A program made the translations under genes and the position numbers. The notes below the pieces were generated by a model, which saw only the letters and a list, made by a program, of their open reading frames with translations, did no database searches and was not told the DNA's origin. This document shows positions 32,021 through 39,396 of a DNA stretch of 39,396 nt, piece after piece (position 1 is the first letter of the stretch; every line of letters begins with the position of its first letter). This DNA comes from Verrucomicrobiia bacterium. GTDB lineage: Bacteria > Verrucomicrobiota > Verrucomicrobiia > Verrucomicrobiales > DEV007. The stretch is taken from contig JAGRPB010000001.1 in NCBI GenBank assembly GCA_020439945.1, positions 101,709 through 141,104 on the forward strand. Direction: 5' to 3'.

Positions 32021-33550
32021 GTGAATTTTCGAATCCTGTCAGTAATGATCGCCGCTCTGTGCGGCTGGTTCTGGACGTCTGGATCGGCCCGATCTCAGGG
32101 CGCGCTGCCGGATCCGATTTTCGGAGATCCCTCGCTGATCGCGGATGAGAACACCATTCATCCGCTGGCGACGAAGCATTGTAGCGGCTGTCACCTGCCA
32201 CCGCGACCGGGCTCGATGACGCAGAAAGGCTGGGCGCCGACTTTTCTCAACATGGTTCAGTTCATGCGGGATCAGCAGATCCCGATCATCAAAGACGAGC
32301 TGAACTGGCTCTACGAGTTCTATATCACTAACAGCCCGGCGGAGTACACCATGCCACCCGATGACTTCGGGCCAATGGGGCTGAAATTCGTAAAGTCCGT
32401 GGCCGGCGATCCGCCGAGGAGCGAACGCCCGGCGATCACCCACATCCAGATCGTGGATCTGGATCAGGATGGACGCCGCGGCGCCCTGGTCTGTGACGAC
32501 GAGCGCAGCCAGGTGAGCTGGGTGGAGTACCAGAACGGCGAGTGGACGGAGAAACCGTTGGCCGCGGTGAACGCCCCGGTGAAAACGGCGACCTTCGATT
32601 TCGAGGGCGATGGCGATCGGGACATTGTCGTCGCCGGCCTGGGTTACCTGCATCCGACGGATGAAAAAATCGGGGAAGCCCATCTGCTGATCAATCAGGG
32701 CGACGAGACGTTCAAGCAGATCGGCCTGATCAAGGACGTGGAACGGATCGCCGACGTGCAGCCTGGCGACTTTGACGGCGACGGCGATACCGATTTCGTG
32801 ATTGCCCACTTCGGCTGGCGCAAGACCGGAGGGCTGAGTTGGATGGAGCAGGAAAGTCCCACCACCTTTCGGAGGCACGACATCATCAAGATCAACGGAC
32901 CCATGCGGCTGGAGGTGCTCGACCAGGACGACGATGGCGACGATGATTTCGTGGTGCTGATCACCCAGCAGCACGAGAGCCTGGTGCTGTTCACCAATGA
33001 TGGGAAGGGGAATTTCACCAACCAGATTCTCATCCGGGCGACCCATCCCGCCTATGGCTCGTCGAGCTTTCAAATGGTCGACATGGATGGCGACGGCGAC
33101 CGCGACATCCTCCAGACCAACGGCGATATGATGGATGAGAATCCGGAATGGAAACCGTTCCATGGAGTGCGCTGGTTTGAAAAAGCGAACGGCAACTACA
33201 CGATGCACGAACTGGCGGCGATGCCCGGCTGCTATTTCGCGAGAGCGGTCGACATGGACGGCGATGGCGACCTCGACGTGGTGGCCTCGACACTGAATTT
33301 CTTCTGGGACGTGCAGGATTTCCCGAGCCTGGTGTGGTTCGAAAACGACGGCAGTCAGCAGTTCACCAAGCGGCTCATCGCCCACGCGCCGTCGAACCTC
33401 GCGAATTTCGACGTCGGCGATCTGAATGGCGATGGACGCCCCGACATTCTCGCGGGAGGCATGCACATTCCCGGGCCGCTGGGACGGGTGGGACGATTGA
33501 CGGTCTGGATGAACGAAGGTCCTGATTCAGAGGCGTCGAAAAGCGATTGA
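32021..33550 (+). CDS. Secreted cytochrome c-type domain fused to VCBS/FG-GAP repeat propeller
   Basis: A 509-aa exported protein. A signal peptide occupies residues 1-26. TKHCSGCHLPP (51-61) contains one CxxCH heme c site and YTMPPDDFG (109-117) gives a likely axial Met111. From residue 140 onward are at least seven calcium-loop repeats: DLDQDGRRGALV, DFEGDGDRDIVV, DFDGDGDTDFVI, DQDDDGDDDFVV, DMDGDGDRDILQ, DMDGDGDLDVVA and DLNGDGRPDILA. These fit a seven-bladed propeller. The domain pair is common in exported proteins of Planctomycetes and Verrucomicrobiota and its function is poorly known; electron transfer coupled to binding is inference. The GTG start at 32021 gives the full signal peptide; ATG 32045 is a possible alternative. 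Confidence 0.85.
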   Translation: MNFRILSVMIAALCGWFWTSGSARSQGALPDPIFGDPSLIADENTIHPLATKHCSGCHLPPRPGSMTQKGWAPTFLNMVQFMRDQQIPIIKDELNWLYEFYITNSPAEYTMPPDDFGPMGLKFVKSVAGDPPRSERPAITHIQIVDLDQDGRRGALVCDDERSQVSWVEYQNGEWTEKPLAAVNAPVKTATFDFEGDGDRDIVVAGLGYLHPTDEKIGEAHLLINQGDETFKQIGLIKDVERIADVQPGDFDGDGDTDFVIAHFGWRKTGGLSWMEQESPTTFRRHDIIKINGPMRLEVLDQDDDGDDDFVVLITQQHESLVLFTNDGKGNFTNQILIRATHPAYGSSSFQMVDMDGDGDRDILQTNGDMMDENPEWKPFHGVRWFEKANGNYTMHELAAMPGCYFARAVDMDGDGDLDVVASTLNFFWDVQDFPSLVWFENDGSQQFTKRLIAHAPSNLANFDVGDLNGDGRPDILAGGMHIPGPLGRVGRLTVWMNEGPDSEASKSD

Positions 33551-33578
33551 ATTTGTCGCTTCCACCTGAGAGCGGCCG

Positions 33579-34562
33579 TCAGAGAATCAGCATGCAATCG
33601 CCGTAGCTGAAGAATCGGTAGCGTTCTTCCACCGCCTTCGCATAGGCCTCCAGAATGAGATCCCTGCTTGCGAGACCGCTCACCAGCATCAGGAGAGTGG
33701 ATTTGGGTAGGTGAAAATTGGTCAGCAACGCCCCGACGGCGCGGAACTCGTAGGGCGGATAGATGAAGATGTCGGTTTCGCCTCGGCGAGGTGAAAGTGG
33801 TAGTCCGCCGTCGAGCTTCGCGCAGTGCTCCAGCACGCGGACCACGGTGGTGCCAACGGCCACGATGCGTTCGGCGGCATTGATTTCCGCGGCCGTGTCG
33901 GCATTCAGCGAAAAGCGTTCACTGTGCATGTGGTGGGCGGTGACGTCCTCGACGGAAACCGGGCGGAAGGTCCCGATGCCGACGTGGAGCGTGAGGAAGC
34001 TGTGGGGCAGTGCGCCCAACAGCTCGTCGGTGAAGTGAAGTCCCGCCGTCGGCGCCGCGATGGCTCCGGTTTCGCGGGCGAACACGGTCTGGTAGCGATC
34101 GCGGTCCTCTGCGGCTTCGGGCCGGTCAATGTAGGGTGGCAGGGCGAGATGACCGTGGGTTTCCTCGTCGATGGGCCGATCGAACTCGATGATCCGCTCG
34201 CCGCTCTCGGGCAGGATCTCGATCACGGTTCCCGTGGCGTCGGCGATCTCCACCGTGCGACCGAGTTTCATGCGCTTCCCCGGCTTCACCAGGCAACGCC
34301 AGACGGTGGGCGATCGGGCATCGACCTTGAGCAGCTCGATGCGGCCGTCATTGGAGAAAAACCGCGCCGGGGCAACCCGTGTGTCGTTCAGCACGAGCCG
34401 ATCGCCGGTCTGGATGAACTCGGGAAACTCGCGAAACCAGCGATGTTCGATCAAGCCGGAATCGCGATGCACCACCATCATGCGTGACTCTCCCCGTCGC
34501 TCCGGAGGATACTGGGCGATGAGTTCCGTGGGAAGGTCGTAGTCGAAATCGGCGGTGCGCAT
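33579..34562 (-). CDS. queA: tRNA preQ1(34) S-adenosylmethionine ribosyltransferase-isomerase
   Basis: A 327-aa enzyme that transfers the ribosyl part of S-adenosylmethionine to preQ1 in tRNA, giving epoxyqueuosine, the step after TGT. Family blocks are present: MRTADFDYDLPTELIAQYPPERR at the start, GLHFTDELL, THHMHSERF-like AHHMHSERF and NFHLPKSTLLMLVSGLA. The ATG at 34562 matches the family N-terminus; the same frame has start codons upstream (34595 and 34640) but these would add sequence foreign to QueA. It is slightly shorter than E. coli QueA (about 356 aa). It is 28 nt from the convergent VCBS gene and divergent from the large gene at 34661. It is not adjacent to tgt, although both act in the same pathway. 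Confidence 0.93.
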   Translation of the reverse strand: MRTADFDYDLPTELIAQYPPERRGESRMMVVHRDSGLIEHRWFREFPEFIQTGDRLVLNDTRVAPARFFSNDGRIELLKVDARSPTVWRCLVKPGKRMKLGRTVEIADATGTVIEILPESGERIIEFDRPIDEETHGHLALPPYIDRPEAAEDRDRYQTVFARETGAIAAPTAGLHFTDELLGALPHSFLTLHVGIGTFRPVSVEDVTAHHMHSERFSLNADTAAEINAAERIVAVGTTVVRVLEHCAKLDGGLPLSPRRGETDIFIYPPYEFRAVGALLTNFHLPKSTLLMLVSGLASRDLILEAYAKAVEERYRFFSYGDCMLIL

Positions 34563-34660
34563 GGGTTGCTTGGCGAGCGCAGGGGTGGAGATCATAGCCG
34601 CTTCCAGTAGAATTGGGAAATCGGATCTTGTGCGGCCCACCCCGAGTTGGTAGTACGATC

Positions 34661-37432
34661 ATGATGAGGCTTCCCGGAAAGTTCTTAGCGAAGTTTGCCA
34701 TTCCCTGCATGGTCCTCTCCAGCCTCTCTGGAGCCGAGGAAAAGGGGAATAACGGGATTTCCATTGCGGTGGTGGGACCTCCTGCGACCCTCGACGCCGT
34801 ATCTCTCCTCGTCGCGGAATGGGAAGGCACGTTCGATTTGGTGGATCGGGTGGATTTAAACTTGGTGGCAAACGAGAACTTGGTTTCGTTGAAATCCCCG
34901 GCCATCGCGAAGGCGGACCTTTTCGTACTCGTGGAAGAACCATCGGGATTGAGCGAATTCGGCATCCTGGTTGCGCGCCTCGTGGAAACCAGGACGGGGA
35001 TGGTGCTGGGAGAGGAGTTCTTTGACATCGAGAAGGTTCCTGAGGTGGCACGGAGCCTGGCGGAGAAGGCGCGGAATTTCGATGGTGAGAAAAGTCCCCT
35101 GTTGGGCGACAGGGTCGCGCTATCGATTCTGGGATTCGGAACAGAGGCCCTTCCGGGCGAGAGCGTCGATGCGCAGCGAGCGGCGGCGGGATTCGCGACC
35201 CTGCTCGGGGCGCGACTTTCAGCGGAACCGGGTATCGCGGTGCTCGAGCGTCGAGGGCTCGGGGAACTTTCCTTCGATCAGGGACTGGTGGAAATTGAAA
35301 AGGTCTCTTTTGCCACCGGCGACTTCATTCTCGATGGGTCGGTCGACGATCGGGAGGGGCGATCCAAGGTCAGGGTTCGCCTGAATCGTCCCGAGTCGGT
35401 GGATGGTCGATGGGTCTCATCCCGTTTTTCGACGGTTCGGGAACAGGAGATCGAGATAGAAGGGCGGGCTCTCGGCAGGACCGGTATTGAAAAAGTGGCG
35501 GCCGCAGTCGTGGAAATGATTGCCGAGGCGACGAATCGAGAACCGACGCAGGCGCCCGCGGAGGCATGGCGTCCCGAGGCGGAGGTCGTGAATCTCCACA
35601 ATGAGGCCATCAGGCTCCATCGCTTGGGTGCCTACGAAGAGGCGAGGGCCAGGTTGTCGACCGCTCTCGCTCTCACCGACGGCGACTTTTTCCCGGCGAG
35701 GGCACTGGAATTCCGGGTGCGTTTGTCGCAGGCGCTCCCCCATCTGGAACCGATCGAGGGGCGCATCGCCAGCGTCAGGGAGGACAGTAGGGAATTTCGC
35801 AACTTTCTCGGAGAGGTCGTGGACGGGGCCAGTTACGGAGACCTGGGTAAATTGCTTGGCCCCGAAGGGTGGTCCAAGACACCCCAGCCCCAATCGGTCT
35901 GGCACCTTGCCGAACTGGCGAGGGAACTGCGCGCCTTCCTGGAATCTTCGGTGCCCGTCAAGGCCGCGGGAGAGGAGGGCGAAATGCGGAAACGAGGGGC
36001 GGAACAGATCCTCGGAGATTTTCTGCCCGGCTACGAGTCCGTCATCGAATACCTGCTGGACTGGATCGGGATGGAAGGAGACGGGGATCGAGCGCTGAAA
36101 TTCGAGATCCAGGAACTGAAAGCCGAATTGGCCGCCTTGGGAAGGGTGTGCTCGGAGCGCAAAATGGAACTTCCGGGACGACTGGCTGATTGGCAGCAGG
36201 CAGTTCCGGTGCCGGGAGGTTCGGAGGAAGGTCCGGAAAGCGAAACGGGACCGCGGGTGCCCACCCTGGATGGAAGTGGCTGGGTCACGATTGCTTCCTG
36301 GCCCGGCGAAGGCGATCTGATCGGTCCGGGTCTTCCCCTGCCTCTTGGGGTCTCCGCGCCGATCAACCACGGTCGGCGACAGGGAAACCGGGAGCCGGAG
36401 GAGAGGGATTTCCAACACCTCTCCCAGACCTTTGCGAGTGTTCGGGTGGGGATGGCGTTCGGGGCCTGGCTGACCGAGGACATCGTGCACAGCCCGGCCG
36501 AGGTGCGGAAGTCCGAAGAGCTCTCACGAGCTCTGGAGGAACATTTCTTCGGGGAACACGAGGCGTTCCCAAATCCCGGCATCGAGGCCTGCTACCAGAT
36601 GGACCGGGCCTTTTTCCGCGCTTTCTCGGCGAAGGATTCGGAGAGAGACGACCGGGTGTCCGATTTTCGAGAAGTACTCTTCGAGCACGGCAGGACCCTC
36701 GCCGAGATGCGTCTCCTGGGGACCTACCTGTCGTTGGAACACCGATTGTTCACCTCCCAGTTTTCCTATCAGACGGACGAGTTCCAGAACCCCTATTGCT
36801 TTCCGGACGGGGAAAAAAGAAAGGCATTCTTTGATCTTCTTCGCCTCGCCTCCGAGATTGACAGCCCCCTTATCTCTACAGACGTGGTAAATTCGGTGGC
36901 GCTTAGCCTTGCTGGCGCCCCTGCCGAGATCGGGATGGAGGAGAGAGACTTGATCACGGAGATCCTTCGGGATTTGCGCGATCGCCTGCCGGAATTCTCG
37001 CCGATGAGAGGTTGGATCCGAAACTCGCTGGAGCATCTTGGGGCGCCGGGTTCGGAAAGAGATCCTAGGGAGGCGATCGTCAGTTTGAAGGGCTACGCTG
37101 ACTTCTCCGAGCCCGGAAGAACGATTGTCGCCGGATCTGAGGCCTGGTTCCTTCGGCTCAACGGGGGGGGAGTGGAGATTCTCCCATTATTCCTTCGCAG
37201 AGGCGGAATTCTCCAATCCCTTCCCGGACCTGCCGCGGGAAGCGGAAGAGGAATTGCTGGGCTCGAAAGGCGCGAAAGGAGAGGCAATCGCCCTCTTCGA
37301 GAAGGTGGGGGATCGATTCTGGATCGTCTGTCGCTCCTTTGTCGCCGATTGGAAAAGTGGAGAAACGGAATGGAGAGTGCGCAGGACCGATCTCCTGAAA
37401 CACCTGAGTGGGGGAACGATCGCGGGAGGTGA
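34661..37432 (+). CDS. Large exported protein of unknown function, N-terminal piece (frameshifted after residue about 835)
   Basis: Starts with a signal peptide (MMRLPGKFLAKFAIPCMVLSSLSGA). Residues about 30-280 have a pattern like CsgG/LpoB-type periplasmic proteins: an alternating beta-alpha layout, IAVLERRGLGELSFDQGL and ATGDFILDGSVDD. A TPR-like segment follows (NEAIRLHRLGAYEEARARLSTALAL). The rest is helical and unrecognised. The frame is convincing up to LRLNGG near 37168. After the G8 run it turns Arg/Gly-rich and looks like a shadow frame up to the stop at 37432. The true continuation is the +1 frame to 38360. A full protein would be about 1,230 aa. Two Met codons (34661, 34664) are possible starts. 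Confidence 0.7.
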   Translation: MMRLPGKFLAKFAIPCMVLSSLSGAEEKGNNGISIAVVGPPATLDAVSLLVAEWEGTFDLVDRVDLNLVANENLVSLKSPAIAKADLFVLVEEPSGLSEFGILVARLVETRTGMVLGEEFFDIEKVPEVARSLAEKARNFDGEKSPLLGDRVALSILGFGTEALPGESVDAQRAAAGFATLLGARLSAEPGIAVLERRGLGELSFDQGLVEIEKVSFATGDFILDGSVDDREGRSKVRVRLNRPESVDGRWVSSRFSTVREQEIEIEGRALGRTGIEKVAAAVVEMIAEATNREPTQAPAEAWRPEAEVVNLHNEAIRLHRLGAYEEARARLSTALALTDGDFFPARALEFRVRLSQALPHLEPIEGRIASVREDSREFRNFLGEVVDGASYGDLGKLLGPEGWSKTPQPQSVWHLAELARELRAFLESSVPVKAAGEEGEMRKRGAEQILGDFLPGYESVIEYLLDWIGMEGDGDRALKFEIQELKAELAALGRVCSERKMELPGRLADWQQAVPVPGGSEEGPESETGPRVPTLDGSGWVTIASWPGEGDLIGPGLPLPLGVSAPINHGRRQGNREPEERDFQHLSQTFASVRVGMAFGAWLTEDIVHSPAEVRKSEELSRALEEHFFGEHEAFPNPGIEACYQMDRAFFRAFSAKDSERDDRVSDFREVLFEHGRTLAEMRLLGTYLSLEHRLFTSQFSYQTDEFQNPYCFPDGEKRKAFFDLLRLASEIDSPLISTDVVNSVALSLAGAPAEIGMEERDLITEILRDLRDRLPEFSPMRGWIRNSLEHLGAPGSERDPREAIVSLKGYADFSEPGRTIVAGSEAWFLRLNGGGVEILPLFLRRGGILQSLPGPAAGSGRGIAGLERRERRGNRPLREGGGSILDRLSLLCRRLEKWRNGMESAQDRSPETPEWGNDRGR

Positions 37433-38360
37433 CCTGTTTTTCTACACCAATGAGCGGGCACCCCAAACGAGCTACGGGTTAGCATCCGGGACGGCTGGCG
37501 AAACGGCGGCCTACGCGCTATCTCTGGATTCGTTGGAAGCTCGGACACTTTTCTCCTCGAATCGCTATCCCCAGAGGAACGAACTGGATCGTGCCCGGAA
37601 GCCGGTTTTCGCGCTGATTCCCGGGGCGAAGGCACGCCTGTTGGTGGCTCTTTCGCAGGGCTTGCACGAATTGAACAGCGAAGACCTTTCGGACCGGCTC
37701 CTTCTCTCGGACCGTGATTGGAAAGTGTCACTCTCTTTCCCGAACCAGTGGGAATCCTGGAACGTGTCCGAAAAGTGGAGCACCACGGTAGCCGATCGCC
37801 TCGGCGGAGGTCCTGGCACCACGGTCGTGACCGTGAACCGGGAAACGGGCGAATCGCGGCTTCTCCTTCATCGCCGGTATCCCCGTCCGGAATCTCGTTC
37901 TACCATGATGCCGGGATTTCCCGGCATCCAGCCGCCCGAATCCCTCCTATCCACCGAGGAGACCGAATTCACGTTCCCGGACGATCTTCCCGGCACGTGG
38001 ATTGCCGATCTTCGTCCCGTCGCGGACTACGATGGTCGCCGGCTCTTCCTGATTACGGACCGGCTTACGGATGAAGGGCGCCGGGTGTGTTGTTTCTGGC
38101 CAGACGGACCCGGTTCCGATCCACTGGTCCTGTTCTTGGCAACCCCGGGTTGGGAGTACCACTTCAAGTATTGCGACAAGCATTCCGAAGATCAAATGTC
38201 ATGGCGGTTGTGGGGAGATCGGCACAGCCTGGAATCGTCCCCCAGAATCCGGCTTTGGCCGGATTTCCTGGTGATCTACGGGCCGGAAACACCGCGGATC
38301 TCCCTGGGCGACCGCCACCTTTTTGACGAGTTGGTCCGAAAGCTGGCCCGCAGTCGATAG
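37125..38360 (+). CDS. C-terminal piece of the large exported protein, in the +1 frame
   Basis: This frame overlaps the previous piece and becomes protein-like only after the G8 run (37163-37170), from EWRFSHYSFAEAEF onward. It has many Trp, Phe and Tyr and repeated short strands such as DRFWIVCRSFVADW and GDLFFYTNERAP, suggesting beta-rich, possibly propeller-like structure. No family was recognised. The 37125 start (TTG) is only the first start-like codon of the open frame; I infer that the piece is the end of the 34661 gene, not a separate gene. Removing one G from the run would join both frames cleanly. Confidence 0.6.
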   Translation: MSPDLRPGSFGSTGGEWRFSHYSFAEAEFSNPFPDLPREAEEELLGSKGAKGEAIALFEKVGDRFWIVCRSFVADWKSGETEWRVRRTDLLKHLSGGTIAGGDLFFYTNERAPQTSYGLASGTAGETAAYALSLDSLEARTLFSSNRYPQRNELDRARKPVFALIPGAKARLLVALSQGLHELNSEDLSDRLLLSDRDWKVSLSFPNQWESWNVSEKWSTTVADRLGGGPGTTVVTVNRETGESRLLLHRRYPRPESRSTMMPGFPGIQPPESLLSTEETEFTFPDDLPGTWIADLRPVADYDGRRLFLITDRLTDEGRRVCCFWPDGPGSDPLVLFLATPGWEYHFKYCDKHSEDQMSWRLWGDRHSLESSPRIRLWPDFLVIYGPETPRISLGDRHLFDELVRKLARSR

Positions 38361-38400
38361 ACTGCCTTTTCAAACGAGGCCCGATCGCTTCGATTCGGGC
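38351..38400. terminator. Possible bidirectional hairpin region between convergent genes
   Basis: CAGTC/GACTG (38351-38364) overlaps the stop codon and is followed by CCTTTT. Further on, GCCCGA TCG and CGA TCGGGC pair around a CTT loop with one bulged T (38379-38400). It could end transcription of both the large gene and the glycosyltransferase, though neither has a long T-run. Confidence 0.35.
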
Positions 38401-38447
38401 ATCAGTTGCGAATTCCGTGCTGATGTCAAAAACGAACCGTTTGGAAG

Positions 38448-39396
38448 TCAAGCCAGGCCAGAGGTCATGCCGAGTTGCTGGCTGGTTTCGTGACGGAGGC
38501 TGATGATTCCCCAACCGGAGATGTCACCGGGAAGCGGGCGAAACAGGTGGAGAAGGGACACGGCCACCACCAGCAATCCGGCGACTCCCCACGGAGAATA
38601 GCCGCCGTTCAGCCCCACCAATCCTCCGATCAAAATCAAGAGGAGAGGGGGAAGGAAGAATCGCCAGACGGGACGAGGGTTGAATCGAATGCGAGTGAGG
38701 CAACGACCGTCGCCGTGGTATTCAGTCATGGCGGCAATCTGGTAACGGCAACGGCGGGGATTTCCGACGATCAGATCGAAACGGCTCTGTTCGGGAGGAA
38801 TTTCGAACGGGATTCCCAATTCGGAGAGCTTGGCGGTGAAAGCCTCCAGCCACCGGTCCCGATCGACTCCCTCTTCGCTCCAGTAGGACTTCACCTGTCG
38901 ATTGAGATCCCAGGGAAAGCATTCCGGTGCGTCCCGGTAGGTGGGGCTCTCGTGATCCGCTTGACTGTCCGCCGCGCAGACCCCCGTTGCCGTGGCCTGG
39001 CTTTCACTTCGCGAGGTGCGACGCGAAAGCAGGCCGAAGGTCCTTCGCAGGCTTCTCGTCGGGCCTTGAATGAAAGTCAGCAGTGCGATCCCCAGGCGGA
39101 CGCTCCGCTTGTCGAACCGTGGTGGGCGAACGTCCGTCCGTCTGGATTGAAGCCTGGCGCGAGCGACTGAGCTTCCCAGCATCGCGAGGCCGAACGCCCC
39201 AGTGATCGAAAGATGCGATAGGATTCCGAGGAGAACGAGAACCAGGCCTGCCGCCACCCACGTCCAGTCCAGCAGTAGATTCCACGGCGAATGCGAGGAC
39301 CCGTTTCCGTAAAGTGCCTGAAACGGCGCGTAGCCGCGGGGGCCGTGATAGATGCGCGAGCCCCTGGTGGCGAGCCGGGCGGCCGGGCTTTCGAGG
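38448..39396 (-). CDS. Family 2 glycosyltransferase, C-terminal part, 5' end outside window
   Basis: The frame stays open to the right edge, giving 315 codons. The first residues, SPAARLATRGSRIYHGPRG and APFQALY, match the end of the catalytic part of membrane GT2 enzymes. WNLLLDWTWVAAGLVLVLLG starts the C-terminal membrane helices. LLTFIQGPTRSLRRTFGLL matches the family's LxQPxxRxxGRL segment. A cytosolic domain follows (YWSEEGVDRDRWLEAFTAKLSELGIPFE, DLIVGNPRRCRYQIAAMTEYHGDGRCLTRIR), then two more helices and a short tail. This layout is seen in large GT2 proteins predicted to make exopolysaccharide or glycoprotein sugars. A GTG at 39257 could be mistaken for a start, but upstream codons are family-like, so the gene continues off the edge. 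Confidence 0.65.
   Translation of the reverse strand, partial: LESPAARLATRGSRIYHGPRGYAPFQALYGNGSSHSPWNLLLDWTWVAAGLVLVLLGILSHLSITGAFGLAMLGSSVARARLQSRRTDVRPPRFDKRSVRLGIALLTFIQGPTRSLRRTFGLLSRRTSRSESQATATGVCAADSQADHESPTYRDAPECFPWDLNRQVKSYWSEEGVDRDRWLEAFTAKLSELGIPFEIPPEQSRFDLIVGNPRRCRYQIAAMTEYHGDGRCLTRIRFNPRPVWRFFLPPLLLILIGGLVGLNGGYSPWGVAGLLVVAVSLLHLFRPLPGDISGWGIISLRHETSQQLGMTSGLA

Noticed and set aside
34613..34660. Earlier start for the large exported gene
   Set aside because: It would place 16 extra residues before the signal peptide and overlap the queA promoter region; MMRLPGK at 34661 starts a normal signal peptide.

Overview
The window is about 39.4 kb of GC-rich bacterial chromosome carrying 24 genes, counting one frameshifted gene as two pieces. 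Two of them run off the edges. No tRNA, rRNA, CRISPR array, prophage or transposase was seen. Several things point to the Verrucomicrobiota or the wider PVC group: exported sulfatases, a Tat-exported Gfo/Idh/MocA protein, a membrane Ser/Thr kinase-like protein with a long helical tail, a cytochrome c domain joined to VCBS/FG-GAP repeats, a fused SecDF next to yajC and tgt, and few Shine-Dalgarno sites. This placement is inferred from gene content, not proven.

Layout. 1-684 (-): 5' part of a MetE-C-like methyltransferase. 788-3766 (+): a small unknown protein and a kinase-like receptor whose catalytic-loop Asp is replaced. 3875-10364 (+): a tight operon of a CysQ-type phosphatase, a GT-C-like membrane glycosyltransferase and a very large AsmA-like protein. 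10630-11845 (+): an RRM protein with an Arg/Gly-rich tail, then a SlyD-type FKBP isomerase; each is followed by a clear terminator. 12061-16313: two convergent exported sulfatases and an exported alpha/beta hydrolase. 16318-17655 (-): an AI-2E/PerM family membrane protein. 17869-21914 (+): Gfo/Idh oxidoreductase, asnS and an ornithine-cyclodeaminase-family gene. 22095-28815 (-): aspS, rpsU, secDF, yajC and tgt. 29015-30199 (-): a secreted aldose epimerase. 30580-33550 (+): a type II NADH dehydrogenase and the cytochrome c/VCBS protein. 33579-34562 (-): queA. 34661-38360 (+): a large exported protein broken by a frameshift in a run of eight G. 38448-39396 (-): the C-terminal part of a family 2 glycosyltransferase.

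How it fits together. tgt and queA serve queuosine modification of tRNA, yajC-secDF serve Sec export, and asnS, aspS and rpsU serve translation. The sulfatases, hydrolase, epimerase and Gfo/Idh protein suggest use of sulfated or acylated polysaccharides. The AsmA-like and glycosyltransferase genes suggest envelope building.

The most unusual part lies between genes. At least five intergenic sites (near 3771, 11943, 17764, 27150 and 30466) share a small hairpin repeat. Other intergenic spaces hold different palindromic elements: 11859-11924, 13585-13612, 20655-20778, 21948-22037 and 28832-29000. The 20655-20778 element is two inverted copies of one unit whose hairpin stems differ in sequence but still pair. 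No clearly new multi-gene system was found. The best leads are the repeats, the predicted pseudokinase, the altered TGT zinc site, the rpsU leader and the frameshifted large gene.
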